Assembly: GCF_963924675.1 (NCBI RefSeq)
Contig: NW_027077396.1
Coordinates: 248,001 to 312,000 of the forward strand
From: Phocoena phocoena
Lineage: Eukaryota; Chordata; Mammalia; Artiodactyla; Phocoenidae
DNA length: 64,000 nucleotides
Reading direction: 5' to 3'
Position numbers and translations under genes: made by a program. Under the pieces are notes generated by a model, which saw only the letters and a program-made list of their open reading frames with translations, searched no databases and was not told the origin of the DNA. Position 1 is the first letter of the stretch, and the number at the start of each line of letters is the position of its first letter. Of this stretch, positions 38,428 to 52,403 are shown piece by piece.

Positions 38428-40174
38428 ATCCCAGAAAGCAAAATATGGATAAAGAAGTTGTGGCACGTACGTACAATGCAATATCACTCAGCAATGAAAT
38501 CTGTGTCATCAGGCCCGTAGCGGCATAGTGAGTGGATGCAGGTACGGTGATTCTACGTGAACTACGTCACACAGAAAAAGAAACATCATAAGATATCACT
38601 AATACACGGAATGTAAACTTGACTACACATGAATTGAATTACAAAACAGAACAGGGTCTCAAATTTAGAAAACCTACTAGTGCTTGCTTATGGGGAAAGG
38701 TGCGTTGGGGTGCTTCATAAAACCAGAGACTGAAATTAGCACAGATAACTTTCCATAAGCCAAATATGTAATAGACAAGACCTACTCCTTGCTCAACGAA
38801 ATGGACCCAACACCACATATTCAACGCCTAGGAATATACCTGACTAGGAAGAATCTTAAAACCCATGGATATATATGTCTCCGTAAGAGAATCAAGCGTG
38901 TGTACAGCGGCATAAACGCAGCAGTGAAAATCCGATAAATCCCATTATCAAAATAAATTTCAAAAAAAAATCATAAAGACAGTGAAATAGAGAGCAATTC
39001 TTAAATAATTCACTCAGGGCATGTGATGCAACCGGGATTTAACACATCTACACCCAGAGCTGGTTGAGACATAAGGCTGGACACTTCAGGCTGATAGCAT
39101 TGGTGAGTTTCGGTGAGCAAATGCAGACCCTTTGAAGTCATACTGCATGGTACCCATTCCATGGGTCCCAACTCTCCAGGTTCAAGGGATTCTTCCTCCA
39201 GCTAAAACATGCATGGGAAACCAAGAGTATCGTCCACCATGTGATTGGGAAATGATTTAAAATGCATCTCAGTTTTCGTATCCTGGTCCTCGGGTTCACC
39301 ATTCCAGATGCTTTACTAACACTCTCCCCGCTTGGAGAGTCAGTGCCTTTAACCTCCTCTTTGGCACAGCTTGCAATTTCTGTGCAAAATGAACAGGAAT
39401 AGGGAGAACCAATGAGAGACTAGCTGTAGGTGTCTGCACGGGCAAATGTAACGCTCATTGCCCACCAGGAAGAGGAATTAAACAAAGGCTCAGTGTGCCC
39501 TGCTGGAAACAGATTAGGGCCTGAAGCAATCCTGCGGTTTTGTGCCCAGCTCACAAGAAAGCGAGTTGAAGAAAGGAGCTCAGGGGCACTGTAATTCACA
39601 AACCTGCAGAGTTATAAATGACAGCTTTCCTCCAAAAATATATTGAAGTAAGCCTGCGAAGGGGACTTGAAAGCGGGGCAGAATTTCAGGAAAACGATTG
39701 CAGGGGGTAGACTGGAATTGCCCTGAAAGCATAGGAAAAGAGGCAGAACGTCGACAATGATGCACTTGGCCAAAAAGGGCGTATGCGTTTTTTCCTGAAT
39801 ATATTCAGGAAAAAACGCATACGCCCTTTTTGGCCAACCAAGCAAGCCTGTAAATGAAATCTGCACTACAATGAAGTCTCACTGCCCCCCTGGCAAAAGG
39901 GCCATCTGAAAAAAGTGTAAAATCCAGAAAGGTAGGACAGGATATGGAGAACAGGGAGCCTTGTTATGCTGATTGGCAGGATGTAAATTGCCAGCAGCCA
40001 CCCTGGAGAAGTGTATGGTGTTTCCTGAAACACGAAAGAAACAAAGCAACACAGCCTATGGCACTTCCACTTATGGTCCTATAGCTTACGGAAATTAAAA
40101 TCAAAAACAGACAGCCACCCCAATATTTGAGACGGCTGTGTTCACAAGAAGCTCGTCTACAGTATCAGGTAAAT
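38428..40174 (+). repeat. Satellite unit M23, class B with one subtype b mark
   Basis: Full-length class B. It has AACCTACTAG near 38671, as in subtype b, but neither the deletion nor TTCCGTAAG. Private: GAATTGAATT near 38631. It may be an intermediate or a recombinant between plain B and subtype b. The palindrome is at 39766-39837. Confidence 0.93.
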
Positions 40175-41921
40175 ATCCCAGAAAGCAAAAAATGGATAAA
40201 GAACTTGTGGCACGTACGTACAATGCAATATCACTCAGCAATGAAATCTGTGTCATCAGGCCCATAGCGGCATAGTGAGTGGATGCAGGTACGGTGATTC
40301 TACGTGAACTACGTCACACAGAAAAAGAAACATCATAAGATATCACGAATACACGGAATGTAAACTTGACTACACATGAACTGAATTACAAAATAGAAAA
40401 GGGTCTCAAATTTAGAAAACCAACTAGTGCTTGCTTATGGGGAAAGGTGCCTTGGGGTGCTGCATAAAACCAGAGACTGAAATTAGCACAGATAACTTTC
40501 CATAAGCCCAATATGTAATAGACAAGACCTACTCCTTGCTCAACGAAATGGACCCAACACCACATATTCAACGCCTAGGATTATACCTGACTAGGAAGAA
40601 TCTTAAAACCCATGGATATATATGTCTCCGTAAGAGAATCAAGGGTGTGTACAGCGGCCGAAAGGCAGCAGTGAAAATCCGATAAATCCCATTATCAAAA
40701 TAAATTTCGAAAACAAAACACAAAGACAGTGAAATAGAGAGCAATTCTTAAATAATTCACTCAGGGCATGTGATGCAACCGGGATTGACCACATCTACAC
40801 CCAGAGCTGGTTGAGACATAAGGCTGGACACTTCAGGCTGATAGCATTGGTGAGTTTAGGTGAGCAAATGCACACCCTTTGAAGTCATACTGTATGGTAC
40901 CTATTCCATGGGTCCCAACTCTTCAGGTTCAAGGGATTCTTCCTCCAGCTAAAACATGCATGTGAAACCCACAGTATGGTCCACCGTGTTATGGGGAAAT
41001 GATTTAAAATGCATCTCAGTTTTCGTATCCTGGTCCTCGGGTTCACCATTCCAGATGATTTACTAACAGTCTCCCTGCTTGGAGAGTCAGTGCCTTTAAC
41101 CTCCTGTTTGGCACAGCTTGCAATTTCTGTGCAAGATGAACAGGAATAGGGAGAACCAATGAGAGACTAGCTGTAGGTGTCTGCACGGGCAAATGTAACG
41201 CTCATTTCCCACCAGGAAGAGGAATTTACCAAAGGCTCAGCATGCCCTGCCCGAAACAGATTAGGGCCTGAAGCAATCCTGCGGTTTTGTGCCCAGTTCA
41301 CAAGAAAGCGAGTTGAAGAAAGGAGCTCAGGGGCACTGTAATTCACAAACCTGCAGAGTTATAAATGACAGCTATCCTCCAAAAATATATTGAAGTAAGC
41401 CTGCGAAGGGGACTTGAAAGCGGGGCAGAATTTCAGGAAAACGATTGCAGGGGGTAGACTGGAATTGCCCTGAAAGCATAGGAAAAGAGGCAGAACGTCG
41501 ACAATGATGCACTTGGCCAAAAAGGGCGTATGCGTTTTTTCCTGAATATATTCAGGAAAAAACGCATACGCCCTTTTTGGCCAACCAAGCAAGCCTGTAA
41601 AGGAAATCTGCACTACAATGAAGTCTCACTGCCCCCCGGGCAAGAGGGCCATCTGAAAAAAGTGTAAAATCCAGAAAGGTAGGACAGGATATGGAGAACA
41701 GGGAGCCTTGTTATGCTGATTGGCAGGATGTAAATTGCCAGCAGCCAGCCTGGAGAAGTGTATGGTGTTTCCTGAAACACATAAGAAACAAAGCAACACA
41801 GTCTATGGCACTTCCACTTATGGTCCTATAGCTTACGGAAATTAAAATCAAAAACAGACAGCCACCCCAATATTTGGGACGGCTGTGTTCACAAGAAGCT
41901 CGTCTACAGTAACAGGTAAAT
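40175..41921 (+). repeat. Satellite unit M24, class A
   Basis: Class A with GTAAAGG. Private: AGGATTATACC near 40578. The palindrome is at 41513-41584. Confidence 0.95.
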
Positions 41922-43668
41922 ATCCCAGAAAGCAAAATATGGATAAAGAAGTTGTGGCACGTACGTACAATGCAATATCACTCAGCAATGAAATCTGTGT
42001 CATCAGGCCCGTAGCGGCATAGTGAGTGGATGCAGGTACGGTGATTCTACGTGAACTACGTCACACAGAAAAAGAAACATCATAAGATATCACTAATACA
42101 CGGAATGTAACCTTGACTACACATGAACTGAATTACAAAACAGAACAGGGTCTCAAATTTAGAAAACCAACTAGTGCTTGCTTATGGGGAAAGGTGCGTT
42201 GGGGTGCTTCATAAAACCAGAGACTGAAATTAGCACAGATAACTTTCCATAAGCCAAATATGTAATAGACAAGACCTACTCCTTGCTCAACGAAATGGAC
42301 CCAACACCACATATTCAACGCCTAGGAATATACCTGACTAGGAAGAATCTTAAAACCCATGGATATATATGTCTCCGTAAGAGAATCAAGCGTGTGTACA
42401 GCGGCATAAACGCAGCAGTGAAAATCCGATAAATCCCATTATCAAAATAAATTTCAAAAAAAAATCATAAAGACAGTGAAATAGAGAGCAATTCTTAAAT
42501 AATTCACTCAGGGCATGTGATGCAACCGGGATTTAACACATCTACACCCAGAGCTGGTTGAGACATAAGGCTGGACACTTCAGGCTGATAGCATTGGTGA
42601 GTTTCGGTGAGCAAATGCAGACCCTTTGAAGTCATACTGCATGGTACCCATTCCATGGGTCCCAACTCTCCAGGTTCAAGGGATTCTTCCTCCAGCTAAA
42701 ACATGCATGGGAAACCAAGAGTATCGTCCACCATGTGATTGGGAAATGATTTAAAATGCATCTCAGTTTTCGTATCCTGGTCCTCGGGTTCACCATTCCA
42801 GATGCTTTACTAACACTCTCCCCGCTTGGAGAGTCAGTGCCTTTAACCTCCTCTTTGGCACAGCTTGCAATTTCTGTGCAAAATGAACAGGAATAGGGAG
42901 AACCAATGAGAGACTAGCTGTAGGTGTCTGCACGGGCAAATGTAACGCTCATTGCCCACCAGGAAGAGGAATTAAACAAAGGCTCAGTGTGCCCTGCTGG
43001 AAACAGATTAGGGCCTGAAGCAATCCTGCGGTTTTGTGCCCAGCTCACAAGAAAGCGAGTTGAAGAAAGGAGCTCAGGGGCACTGTAATTCACAAACCTG
43101 CAGAGTTATAAATGACAGCTTTCCTCCAAAAATATATTGAAGTAAGCCTGCGAAGGGGACTTGAAAGCGGGGCAGAATTTCAGGAAAACGATTGCAGGGG
43201 GTAGACTGGAATTGCCCTGAAAGCATAGGAAAAGAGGCAGAACGTCGACAATGATGCACTTGGCCAAAAAGGGCGTATGTGTTTTTTCCTGAATATATTC
43301 AGGAAAAAACGCATACGCCCTTTTTGGCCAACCAAGCAAGCCTGTAAATGAAATCTGCACTACAATGAAGTCTCACTGCCCCCCTGGCAAAAGGGCCATC
43401 TGAAAAAAGTGTAAAATCCAGAAAGGTAGGACAGGATATGGAGAACAGGGAGCCTTGTTATGCTGATTGGCAGGATGTAAATTGCCAGCAGCCACCCTGG
43501 AGAAGTGTATGGTGTTTCCTGAAACACGAAAGAAACAAAGCAATACAGCCTATGGCACTTCCACTTATGGTCCTATAGCTTACGGAAATTAAAATCAAAA
43601 ACAGACAGCCACCCCAATATTTGAGACGGCTGTGTTCACAAGAAGCTCGTCTACAGTATCAGGTAAAT
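41922..43668 (+). repeat. Satellite unit M25, class B
   Basis: Class B. Private: GTAACCTTGAC near 42108 and CAATACAGCC near 43541. The palindrome at 43260-43331 has one mismatch. Confidence 0.95.
43260..43331. repeat. 72-bp palindrome with one mismatch (M25)
   Basis: C to T at 43280 in the left arm, at a CpG. The same change is seen in M31. Confidence 0.95.
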
Positions 43669-45415
43669 ATCCCAGAAAGCAAAAAATGGATAAAGAACTT
43701 GTGGCACGTACGTACAATGCAATATCACTCAGCAATGAAATCTGTGTCATCAGGCCCATAGCGGCATAGTGAGTGGATGCAGGTACGGTGATTCTACATG
43801 AACTACGTCACACAGAAAAAGAAACATCATAAGATATCACGAATACACGGAATGTAAACTTGACTACACATGAACTGAATTACAAAATAGAAAAGGGTCT
43901 CAAATTTAGAAAACCAACTAGTGCTTGCTTATGGGGAAAGGTGCCTTGGGGTGCTGCATAAAACCAGAGACTGAAATTAGCACAGATAACTTTCCATAAG
44001 CCCAATATGTAATAGACAAGACCTACTCCTTGCTCAACGAAATGGACCCAACACCACATATTCAACGCCTAGGAATATACCTGACTAGGAAGAATCTTAA
44101 AACCCATGGATATATATGTCTCCGTAAGAGAATCAAGGGTGTGTACAGCGGCCGAAAGGCAGCAGTGAAAATCCGATAAATCCCATTATCAAAATAAATT
44201 TCGAAAACAAAACACAAAGACAGTGAAATAGAGAGCAATTCTTAAATAATTCACTCAGGGCATGTGATGCAACCGGGATTGACCACATCTACACCCAGAG
44301 CTGGTTGAGACATAAGGCTGGACACTTCAGGCTGATAGCATTGGTGAGTTTAGGTGAGCAAATGCACACCCTTTGAAGTCATACTGTATGGTACCTATTC
44401 CATGGGTCCCAACTCTTCAGGTTCAAGGGATTCTTCCTCCAGCTAAAACATGCATGTGAAACCCACAGTATGGTCCACCGTGTTATGGGGAAATGATTTA
44501 AAATGCATCTCAGTTTTCGTATCCTGGTCCTCGGGTTCACCATTCCAGATGATTTACTAACAGTCTCCCTGCTTGGAGAGTCAGTGCCTTTAACCTCCTG
44601 TTTGGCACAGCTTGCAATTTCTGTGCAAGATGAACAGGAATAGGGAGAACCAATGAGAGACTAGCTGTAGGTGTCTGCACGGGCAAATGTAACGCTCATT
44701 TCCCACCAGGAAGAGGAATTTACCAAAGGCTCAGCATGCCCTGCCCGAAACAGATTAGGGCCTGAAGCAATCCTGCGGTTTTGTGCCCAGTTCACAAGAA
44801 AGCGAGTTGAAGAAAGGAGCTCAGGGGCACTGTAATTCACAAACCTGCAGAGTTATAAAGGACAGCTATCCTCCAAAAATATATTGAAGTAAGCCTGCGA
44901 AGGGGACTTGAAAGCGGGGCAGAATTTCAGGAAAACGATTGCAGGGGGTAGACTGGAATTGCCCTGAAAGCATAGGAAAAGAGGCAGAACGTCGACAATG
45001 ATGCACTTGGCCAAAAAGGGCGTATGCGTTTTTTCCTGAATATATTCAGGAAAAAACGCATACGCCCTTTTTGGCCAACCAAGCAAGCCTGTAAAGGAAA
45101 TCTGCACTACAATGAAGTCTCACTGCCCCCCGGGCAAGAGGGCCATCTGAAAAAAGTGTAAAATCCAGAAAGGTAGGACAGGATATGGAGAACAGGGAGC
45201 CTTGTTATGCTGATTGGCAGGATGTAAATTGCCAGCAGCCACCCTGGAGAAGTGTATGGTGTTTCCTGAAACACATAAGAAACAAAGCAACACAGTCTAT
45301 GGCACTTCCACTTATGGTCCTATAGCTTACGGAAATTAAAATCAAAAACAGACAGCCACCCCAATATTTGGGACGGCTGTGTTCACAAGAAGCTCGTCTA
45401 CAGTAACAGGTAAAT
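43669..45415 (+). repeat. Satellite unit M26, class A
   Basis: Class A with one B-type base in the tail (CAGCCACCCTGG near 45235). Private: CTACATGAAC near 43793 and ATAAAGGACAGC near 44856. The palindrome is at 45007-45078. Confidence 0.95.
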
Positions 45416-47162
45416 ATCCCAGAAAGCAAAATATGGATAAAGAAGTTGTGGCACGTACGTACAATGCAATATCACTCAGCAATGAAATCTGTGTCATCAG
45501 GCCCGTAGCGGCATAGTGAGTGGATGCAGGTACGGTGATTCTACGTGAACTACGTCACACAGAAAAAGAAACATCATAAGATATCACTAATAAACGGAAT
45601 GTAAACTTGACTACACATGAACTGAATTACAAAACAGAACAGGGTCTCAAATTTAGAAAACCAACTAGTGCTTGCTTATGGGGAAAGGTGCGTTGGGGTG
45701 CTTCATAAAACCAGAGACTGAAATTAGCACAGATAACTTTCCATAAGCCAAATATGTAATAGACAAGACCTACTCCTTGCTCAACGAAATGGACCCAACA
45801 CCACATATTCAACGCCTAGGAATATACCTGACTAGGAAGAATCTTAAAACCCATGGATATATATGTCTCCGTAAGAGAATCAAGCGTGTGTACAGCGGCA
45901 TAAACGCAGCAGTGAAAATCCGATAAATCCCATTATCAAAATAAATTTCAAAAAAAAATCATAAAGACAGTGAAATAGAGAGCAATTCTTAAATAATTCA
46001 CTCAGGGCATGTGATGCAACCGGGATTTAACACATCTACACCCAGAGCTGGTTGAGACATAAGGCTGGACACTTCAGGCTGATAGCATTGGTGAGTTTCG
46101 GTGAGCAAATGCAGACCCTTTGAAGTCATACTGCATGGTACCCATTCCATGGGTCCCAACTCTCCAGGTTCAAGGGATTCTTCCTCCAGCTAAAACATGC
46201 ATGGGAAACCAAGAGTATCGTCCACCATGTGATTGGGAAATGATTTAAAATGCATCTCAGTTTTCGTATCCTGGTCCTCGGGTTCACCATTCCAGATGCT
46301 TTACTAACACTCTCCCCACTTGGAGAGTCAGTGCCTTTAACCTCCTCTTTGGCACAGCTTGCAATTTCTGTGCAAAATGAACAGGAATAGGGAGAACCAA
46401 TGAGAGACTAGCTGTAGGTGTCTGCACGGGCAAATGTAACGCTCATTGCCCACCAGGAAGAGGAATTAAACAAAGGCTCAGTGTGCCCTGCTGGAAACAG
46501 ATTAGGGCCTGAAGCAATCCTGCGGTTTTGTGCCCAGCTCACAAGAAAGCGAGTTGAAGAAAGGAGCTCAGGGGCACTGTAATTCACAAACCTGCAGAGT
46601 TATAAATGACAGCTTTCCTCCAAAAATATATTGAAGTAAGCCTGCGAAGGGGACTTGAAAGCGGGGCAGAATTTCAGGAAAACGATTGCAGGGGGTAGAC
46701 TGGAATTGCCCTGAAAGCATAGGAAAAGAGGCAGAACGTCGACAATGATGCACTTGGCCAAAAAGGGCGTATGCGTTTTTTCCTGAATATATTCAGGAAA
46801 AAACGCATACGCCCTTTTTGGCCAACCAAGCAAGCCTGTAAATGAAATCTGCACTACAATGAAGTCTCACTGCCCCCCTGGCAAAAGGGCCATCTGAAAA
46901 AAGTGTAAAATCCAGAAAGGTAGGACAGGATATGGAGAACAGGGAGCCTTGTTATGCTGATTGGCAGGATGTAAATTGCCAGCAGCCACCCTGGAGAAGT
47001 GTATGGTGTTTCCTGAAACACGAAAGAAACAAAGCAACACAGCCTATGGCACTTCCACTTATGGTCCTATAGCTTACGGAAATTAAAATCAAAAACAGAC
47101 AGCCACCCCAATATTTGAGACGGCTGTGTTCACAAGAAGCTCGTCTACAGTATCAGGTAAAT
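45416..47162 (+). repeat. Satellite unit M27, class B
   Basis: Class B. Private: TAATAAACGG near 45589 and CTCCCCACTTGG near 46312. The palindrome is at 46754-46825. Confidence 0.95.
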
Positions 47163-48909
47163 ATCCCAGAAAGCAAAAAATGGATAAAGAACTTGTGGCA
47201 CGTACGTACAATGCAATATCACTCAGCAATGAAATCTGTGTCATCAGGCCCATAGCGGCATAGTGAGTGGATGCAGGTACGGTGATTCTACGTGAACTAC
47301 GTCACACAGAAAAAGAAACATCATAAGATATCACGAATACACGGAATGTAAACTTGACTACACATGAACTGAATTTCAAAACAGAACAGGGCCTCAAATT
47401 TAGAAAACCAACTAGTGCTTGCTTATGGGGAAAGGTGCCTTGGGGTGCTGCATAAAACCAGAGACTGAAATTAGCACAGATAACTTTCCATAAGCCCAAT
47501 ATGTAATAGACAAGACCTACTCCTTGCTCAACGAAATGGACCCAACACCACATATTCAACGCCTAGGAATATACCTGACTAGGAAGAATCTTAAAACCCA
47601 TGGATATATATGTCTCCGTAAGAGAATCAAGGGTGTGTACAGCGGCCGAAAGGCAGCAGTGAAAATCCGATAAATCCCATTATCAAAATAAATTTCGAAA
47701 ACAAAACACAAAGACAGTGAAATAGAGAGCAATTCTTAAATAATTCACTCAGGGCATGTGATGCAACCGGGATTGACCACATCTACACCCAGAGCTGGTT
47801 GAGACATAAGGCTGGACACTTCAGGCTGATAGCATTGGTGAGTTTAGGTGAGCAAATGCACACCCTTTGAAGTCATACTGTATGGTACCTATTCCATGGG
47901 TCCCAACTCTTCAGGTTCAAGGGATTCTTCCTCCAGCTAAAACATGCATGTGAAACCCACAGTATGGTCCACCGTGTTATGGGGAAATGATTTAAAATGC
48001 ATCTCAGTTTTCGTATCCTGGTCCTCGGGATCACCATTCCAGATGATTTACTAACAGTCTCCCTGCTTGGAGAGTCAGTGCCTTTAACCTCCTGTTTGGC
48101 ACAGCTTGCAATTTCTGTGCAAGATGAACAGGAATAGGGAGAACCAATGAGAGACTAGCTGTAGGTGTCTGCACGGGCAAATGTAACGCTCATTTCCCAC
48201 CAGGAAGAGGAATTTACCAAAGGCTCAGCATGCCCTGCCCAAAACAGATTAGGGCCTGAAGCAATCCTGCGGTTTTGTGCCCAGTTCACAAGAAAGCGAG
48301 TTGAAGAAAGGAGCTCAGGGGCACTGTAATTCACAAACCTGCAGAGTTATAAATGACAGCTATCCTCCAAAAATATATTGAAGTAAGCCTGCGAAGGGGA
48401 CTTGAAAGCGGGGCAGAATTTCAGGAAAACGATTGCAGGGGGTAGACTGGAATTGCCCTGAAAGCATAGGAAAAGAGGCAGAACGTCGACAATGATGCAC
48501 TTGGCCAAAAAGGGCGTATGCGTTTTTTCCTGAATATATTCAGGAAAAAACGCATACGCCCTTTTTGGCCAACCAAGCAAGCCTGTAAAGGAAATCTGCA
48601 CTACAATGAAGTCTCACTGCCCCCCGGGCAAGAGGGCCATCTGAAAAAAGTGTAAAATCCAGAAAGGTAGGACAGGATATGGAGAACAGGGAGCCTTGTT
48701 ATGCTGATTGGCAGGATGTAAATTGCCAGCAGCCAGCCTGGAGAAGTGTATGGTGTTTCCTGAAACACATAAGAAACAAAGCAACACAGTCTATGGCACT
48801 TCCACTTATGGTCCTATAGCTTACGGAAATTAAAATCAAAAACAGACAGCCACCCCAATATTTGGGACGGCTGTGTTCACAAGAAGCTCGTCTACAGTAA
48901 CAGGTAAAT
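47163..48909 (+). repeat. Satellite unit M28, class A with a short B tract
   Basis: Class A on both sides of a B-type stretch AAAACAGAACAGGG (47378-47391), with private bases at its edges (T at 47376, C at 47392). Private elsewhere: GGGATCACC near 48027 and GCCCAAAACAG near 48237. The palindrome is at 48501-48572. Confidence 0.94.
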
Positions 48910-50656
48910 ATCCCAGAAAGCAAAATATGGATAAAGAAGTTGTGGCACGTACGTACAATGCAATATCACTCAGCAATGAAATCTGTGTCATCAGGCCCGT
49001 AGCGGCATAGTGAGTGGATGCAGGTACGGTGATTCTACGTGAACTACGTCACACAGAAAAAGAAACATCATAAGATATCACTAATACACGGAATGTAAAC
49101 TTGACTACACATGAACTGAATTACAAAACAGAACAGGGTCTCAAATTTAGAAAACCAACTAGTGCTTGCTTATGGGGAAAGGTGCGTTGGGGTGCTTCAT
49201 AAAACCAGAGACTGAAATTAGCACAGATAACTTTCCATAAGCCAAATATGTAATAGACAAGACCTACTCCTTGCTCAACGAAATGGACCCAACACCACAT
49301 ATTCAACGCCTAGGAATATACCTGACTAGGAAGAATCTTAAAACCCATGGATATATATGTCTCCGTAAGAGAATCAAGCGTGTGTACAGCGGCATAAACG
49401 CAGCAGTGAAAATCCGATAAATCCCATTATCAAAATAAATTTCAAAAAAAAATCATAAAGACAGTGAAATAGAGAGCAATTCTTAAATAATTCACTCAGG
49501 GCATGTGATGCAACCGGGATTTAACACATCTACACCCAGAGCTGGTTGAGACATAAGGCTGGACACTTCAGGCTGATAGCATTGGTGAGTTTCGGTGAGC
49601 AAATGCAGACCCTTTGAAGTCATACTGCATGGTACCCATTCCATGGGTCCCAACTCTCCAGGTTCAAGGGATTCTTCCTCCAGCTAAAACATGCATGGGA
49701 AACCAAGAGTATCGTCCACCATGTGATTGGGAAATGATTTAAAATGCATCTCAGTTTTCGTATCCTGGTCCTCGGGTTCACCATTCCAGATGCTTTACTA
49801 ACACTCTCCCCGCTTGGAGAGTCAGTGCCTTTAACCTCCTCTTTGGCACAGCTTGCAATTTCTGTGCAAAATGAACAGGAATAGGGAGAACCAATGAGAG
49901 ACTAGCTGTAGGTGTCTGCACGGGCAAATGTAACGCTCATTGCCCACCAGGAAGAGGAATTAAACAAAGGCTCAGTGTGCCGTGCTGGAAACAGATTAGG
50001 GCCTGAAGCAATCCTGCGGTTTTGTGCCCAGCTCACAAGAAAGCGAGTTGAAGAAAGGAGCTCAGGGGCACTGTAATTCACAAACCTGCAGAGTTATAAA
50101 TGACAGCTTTCCTCCAAAAATATATTGAAGTAAGCCTGCGAAGGGGACTTGAAAGCGGGGCAGAATTTCAGGAAAACGATTGCAGGGGGTAGACTGGAAT
50201 TGCCCTGAAAGCATAGGAAAAGAGGCAGAACGTCGACAATGATGCACTTGGCCAAAAAGGGCGTATGCGTTTTTTCCTGAATATATTCAGGAAAAAACGC
50301 ATACGCCCTTTTTGGCCAACCAAGCAAGCCTGTAAATGAAATCTGCACTACAATGAAGTCTCACTGCCCCCCTGGCAAAAGGGCCATCTGAAAAAAGTGT
50401 AAAATCCAGAAAGGTAGGACAGGATATGGAGAACAGGGAGCCTTGTTATGCTGATTGGCAGGATGTAAATTGCCAGCAGCCACCCTGGAGAAGTGTATGG
50501 TGTTTCCTGAAACACGAAAGAAACAAAGCAACACAGCCTATGGCACTTCCACTTATGGTCCTATAGCTTACGGAAATTAAAATCAAAAACAGACAGCCAC
50601 CCCAATATTTGAGACGGCTGTGTTCACAAGAAGCTCGTCTACAGTATCAGGTAAAT
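48910..50656 (+). repeat. Satellite unit M29, class B
   Basis: Class B. Private: GTGCCGTGCTGG near 49977. The palindrome is at 50248-50319. Confidence 0.95.
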
Positions 50657-52403
50657 ATCCCAGAAAGCAAAAAATGGATAAAGAACTTGTGGCACGTACG
50701 TACAATGCAATATCACTCAGCAATGAAATCTGTGTCATCAGGCCCATAGCGGCATAGTGAGTGGATGCAGGTACGGTGATTCTACGTGAACTACGTCACA
50801 CAGAAAAAGAAACATCATAAGATATCACGAATACACGGAATGTAAACTTGACTACACATGAACTGAATTACAAAATAGAAAAGGGTCTCAAATTTAGAAA
50901 ACCAACTAGTGCTTGCTTATGGGGAAAGGTGCCTTGGGGTGCTGCATAAAACCAGAGACTGAAATTAGCACAGATAACTTTCCATAAGCCCAATATGTAA
51001 TAGACAAGACCTACTCCTTGCTCAACGAAATGGACCCAACACCACATATTCAACGCCTAGGAATATACCTGACTAGGAAGAATCTTAAAACCCATGGATA
51101 TATATGTCTCCGTAAGAGAATCAAGGGTGTGTACAGCGGCCGAAAGGCAGCAGTGAAAATCCGATAAATCCCATTATCAAAATAAATTTCGAAAACAAAA
51201 CACAAAGACAGTGAAATAGAGAGCAATTCTTAAATAATTCACTCAGGGCATGTGATGCAACCGGGATTGACCACATCTACACCCAGAGCTGGTTGAGACA
51301 TAAGGCTGGACACTTCAGGCTGATAGCATTGGTGAGTTTAGGTGAGCAAATGCACACCCTTTGAAGTCATACTGTATGGTACCTATTCCATGGGTCCCAA
51401 CTCTTCAGGTTCAAGGGATTCTTCCTCCAGCTAAAACATGCATGTGAAACCCACAGTATGGTCCACCGTGTTATGGGGAAATGATTTAAAATGCATCTCA
51501 GTTTTCGTATCCTGGTCCTCGGGTTCACCATTCCAGATGATTTACTAACAGTCTCCCTGCTTGGAGAGTCAGTGCCTTTAACCTCCTGTTTGGCACAGCT
51601 TGCAATTTCTGTGCAAGATGAACAGGAATAGGGAGAACCAATGAGAGACTAGCTGTAGGTGTCTGCACGGGCAAATGTAACGCTCATTTCCCACCAGGAA
51701 GAGGAATTTACCAAAGGCTCAGCATGCCCCGCCCGAAACAGATTAGGGCCTGAAGCAATCCTGCGGTTTTGTGCCCAGTTCACAAGAAAGCGAGTTGAAG
51801 AAAGGAGCTCAGGGGCACTGTAATTCACAAACCTGCAGAGTTATAAATGACAGCTATCCTCCAAAAATATATTGAAGTAAGCCTGCGAAGGGGACTTGAA
51901 AGCGGGGCAGAATTTCAGGAAAACGATTGCAGGGGGTAGACTGGAATTGCCCTGAAAGCATAGGAAAAGAGGCAGAACGTCGACAATGATGCACTTGGCC
52001 AAAAAGGGCGTATGCGTTTTTTCCTGAATATATTTAGGAAAAAACGCATACGCCCTTTTTGGCCAACCAAGCAGGCCTGTAAAGGAAATCTGCACTACAA
52101 TGAAGTCTCACTGCCCCCCGGGCAAGAGGGCCATCTGAAAAAAGTGTAAAATCCAGAAAGGTAGGACAGGATATGGAGAACAGGGAGCCTTGTTATGCTG
52201 ATTGGCAGGATGTAAATTGCCAGCAGCCAGCCTGGAGAAGTGTATGGTGTTTCCTGAAACACATAAGAAACAAAGCAACACAGTCTATGGCACTTCCACT
52301 TATGGTCCTATAGCTTACGGAAATTAAAATCAAAAACAGACAGCCACCCCAATATTTGGGACGGCTGTGTTCACAAGAAGCTCGTCTACAGTAACAGGTA
52401 AAT
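50657..52403 (+). repeat. Satellite unit M30, class A
   Basis: Class A. Private: ATGCCCCGCCCG near 51724 and AAGCAGGCCTG near 52069. The palindrome at 51995-52066 has one mismatch. Confidence 0.95.
51995..52066. repeat. 72-bp palindrome with one mismatch (M30)
   Basis: C to T at 52035, close to the centre of symmetry. It is not at a CpG. Private to this unit. Confidence 0.95.
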
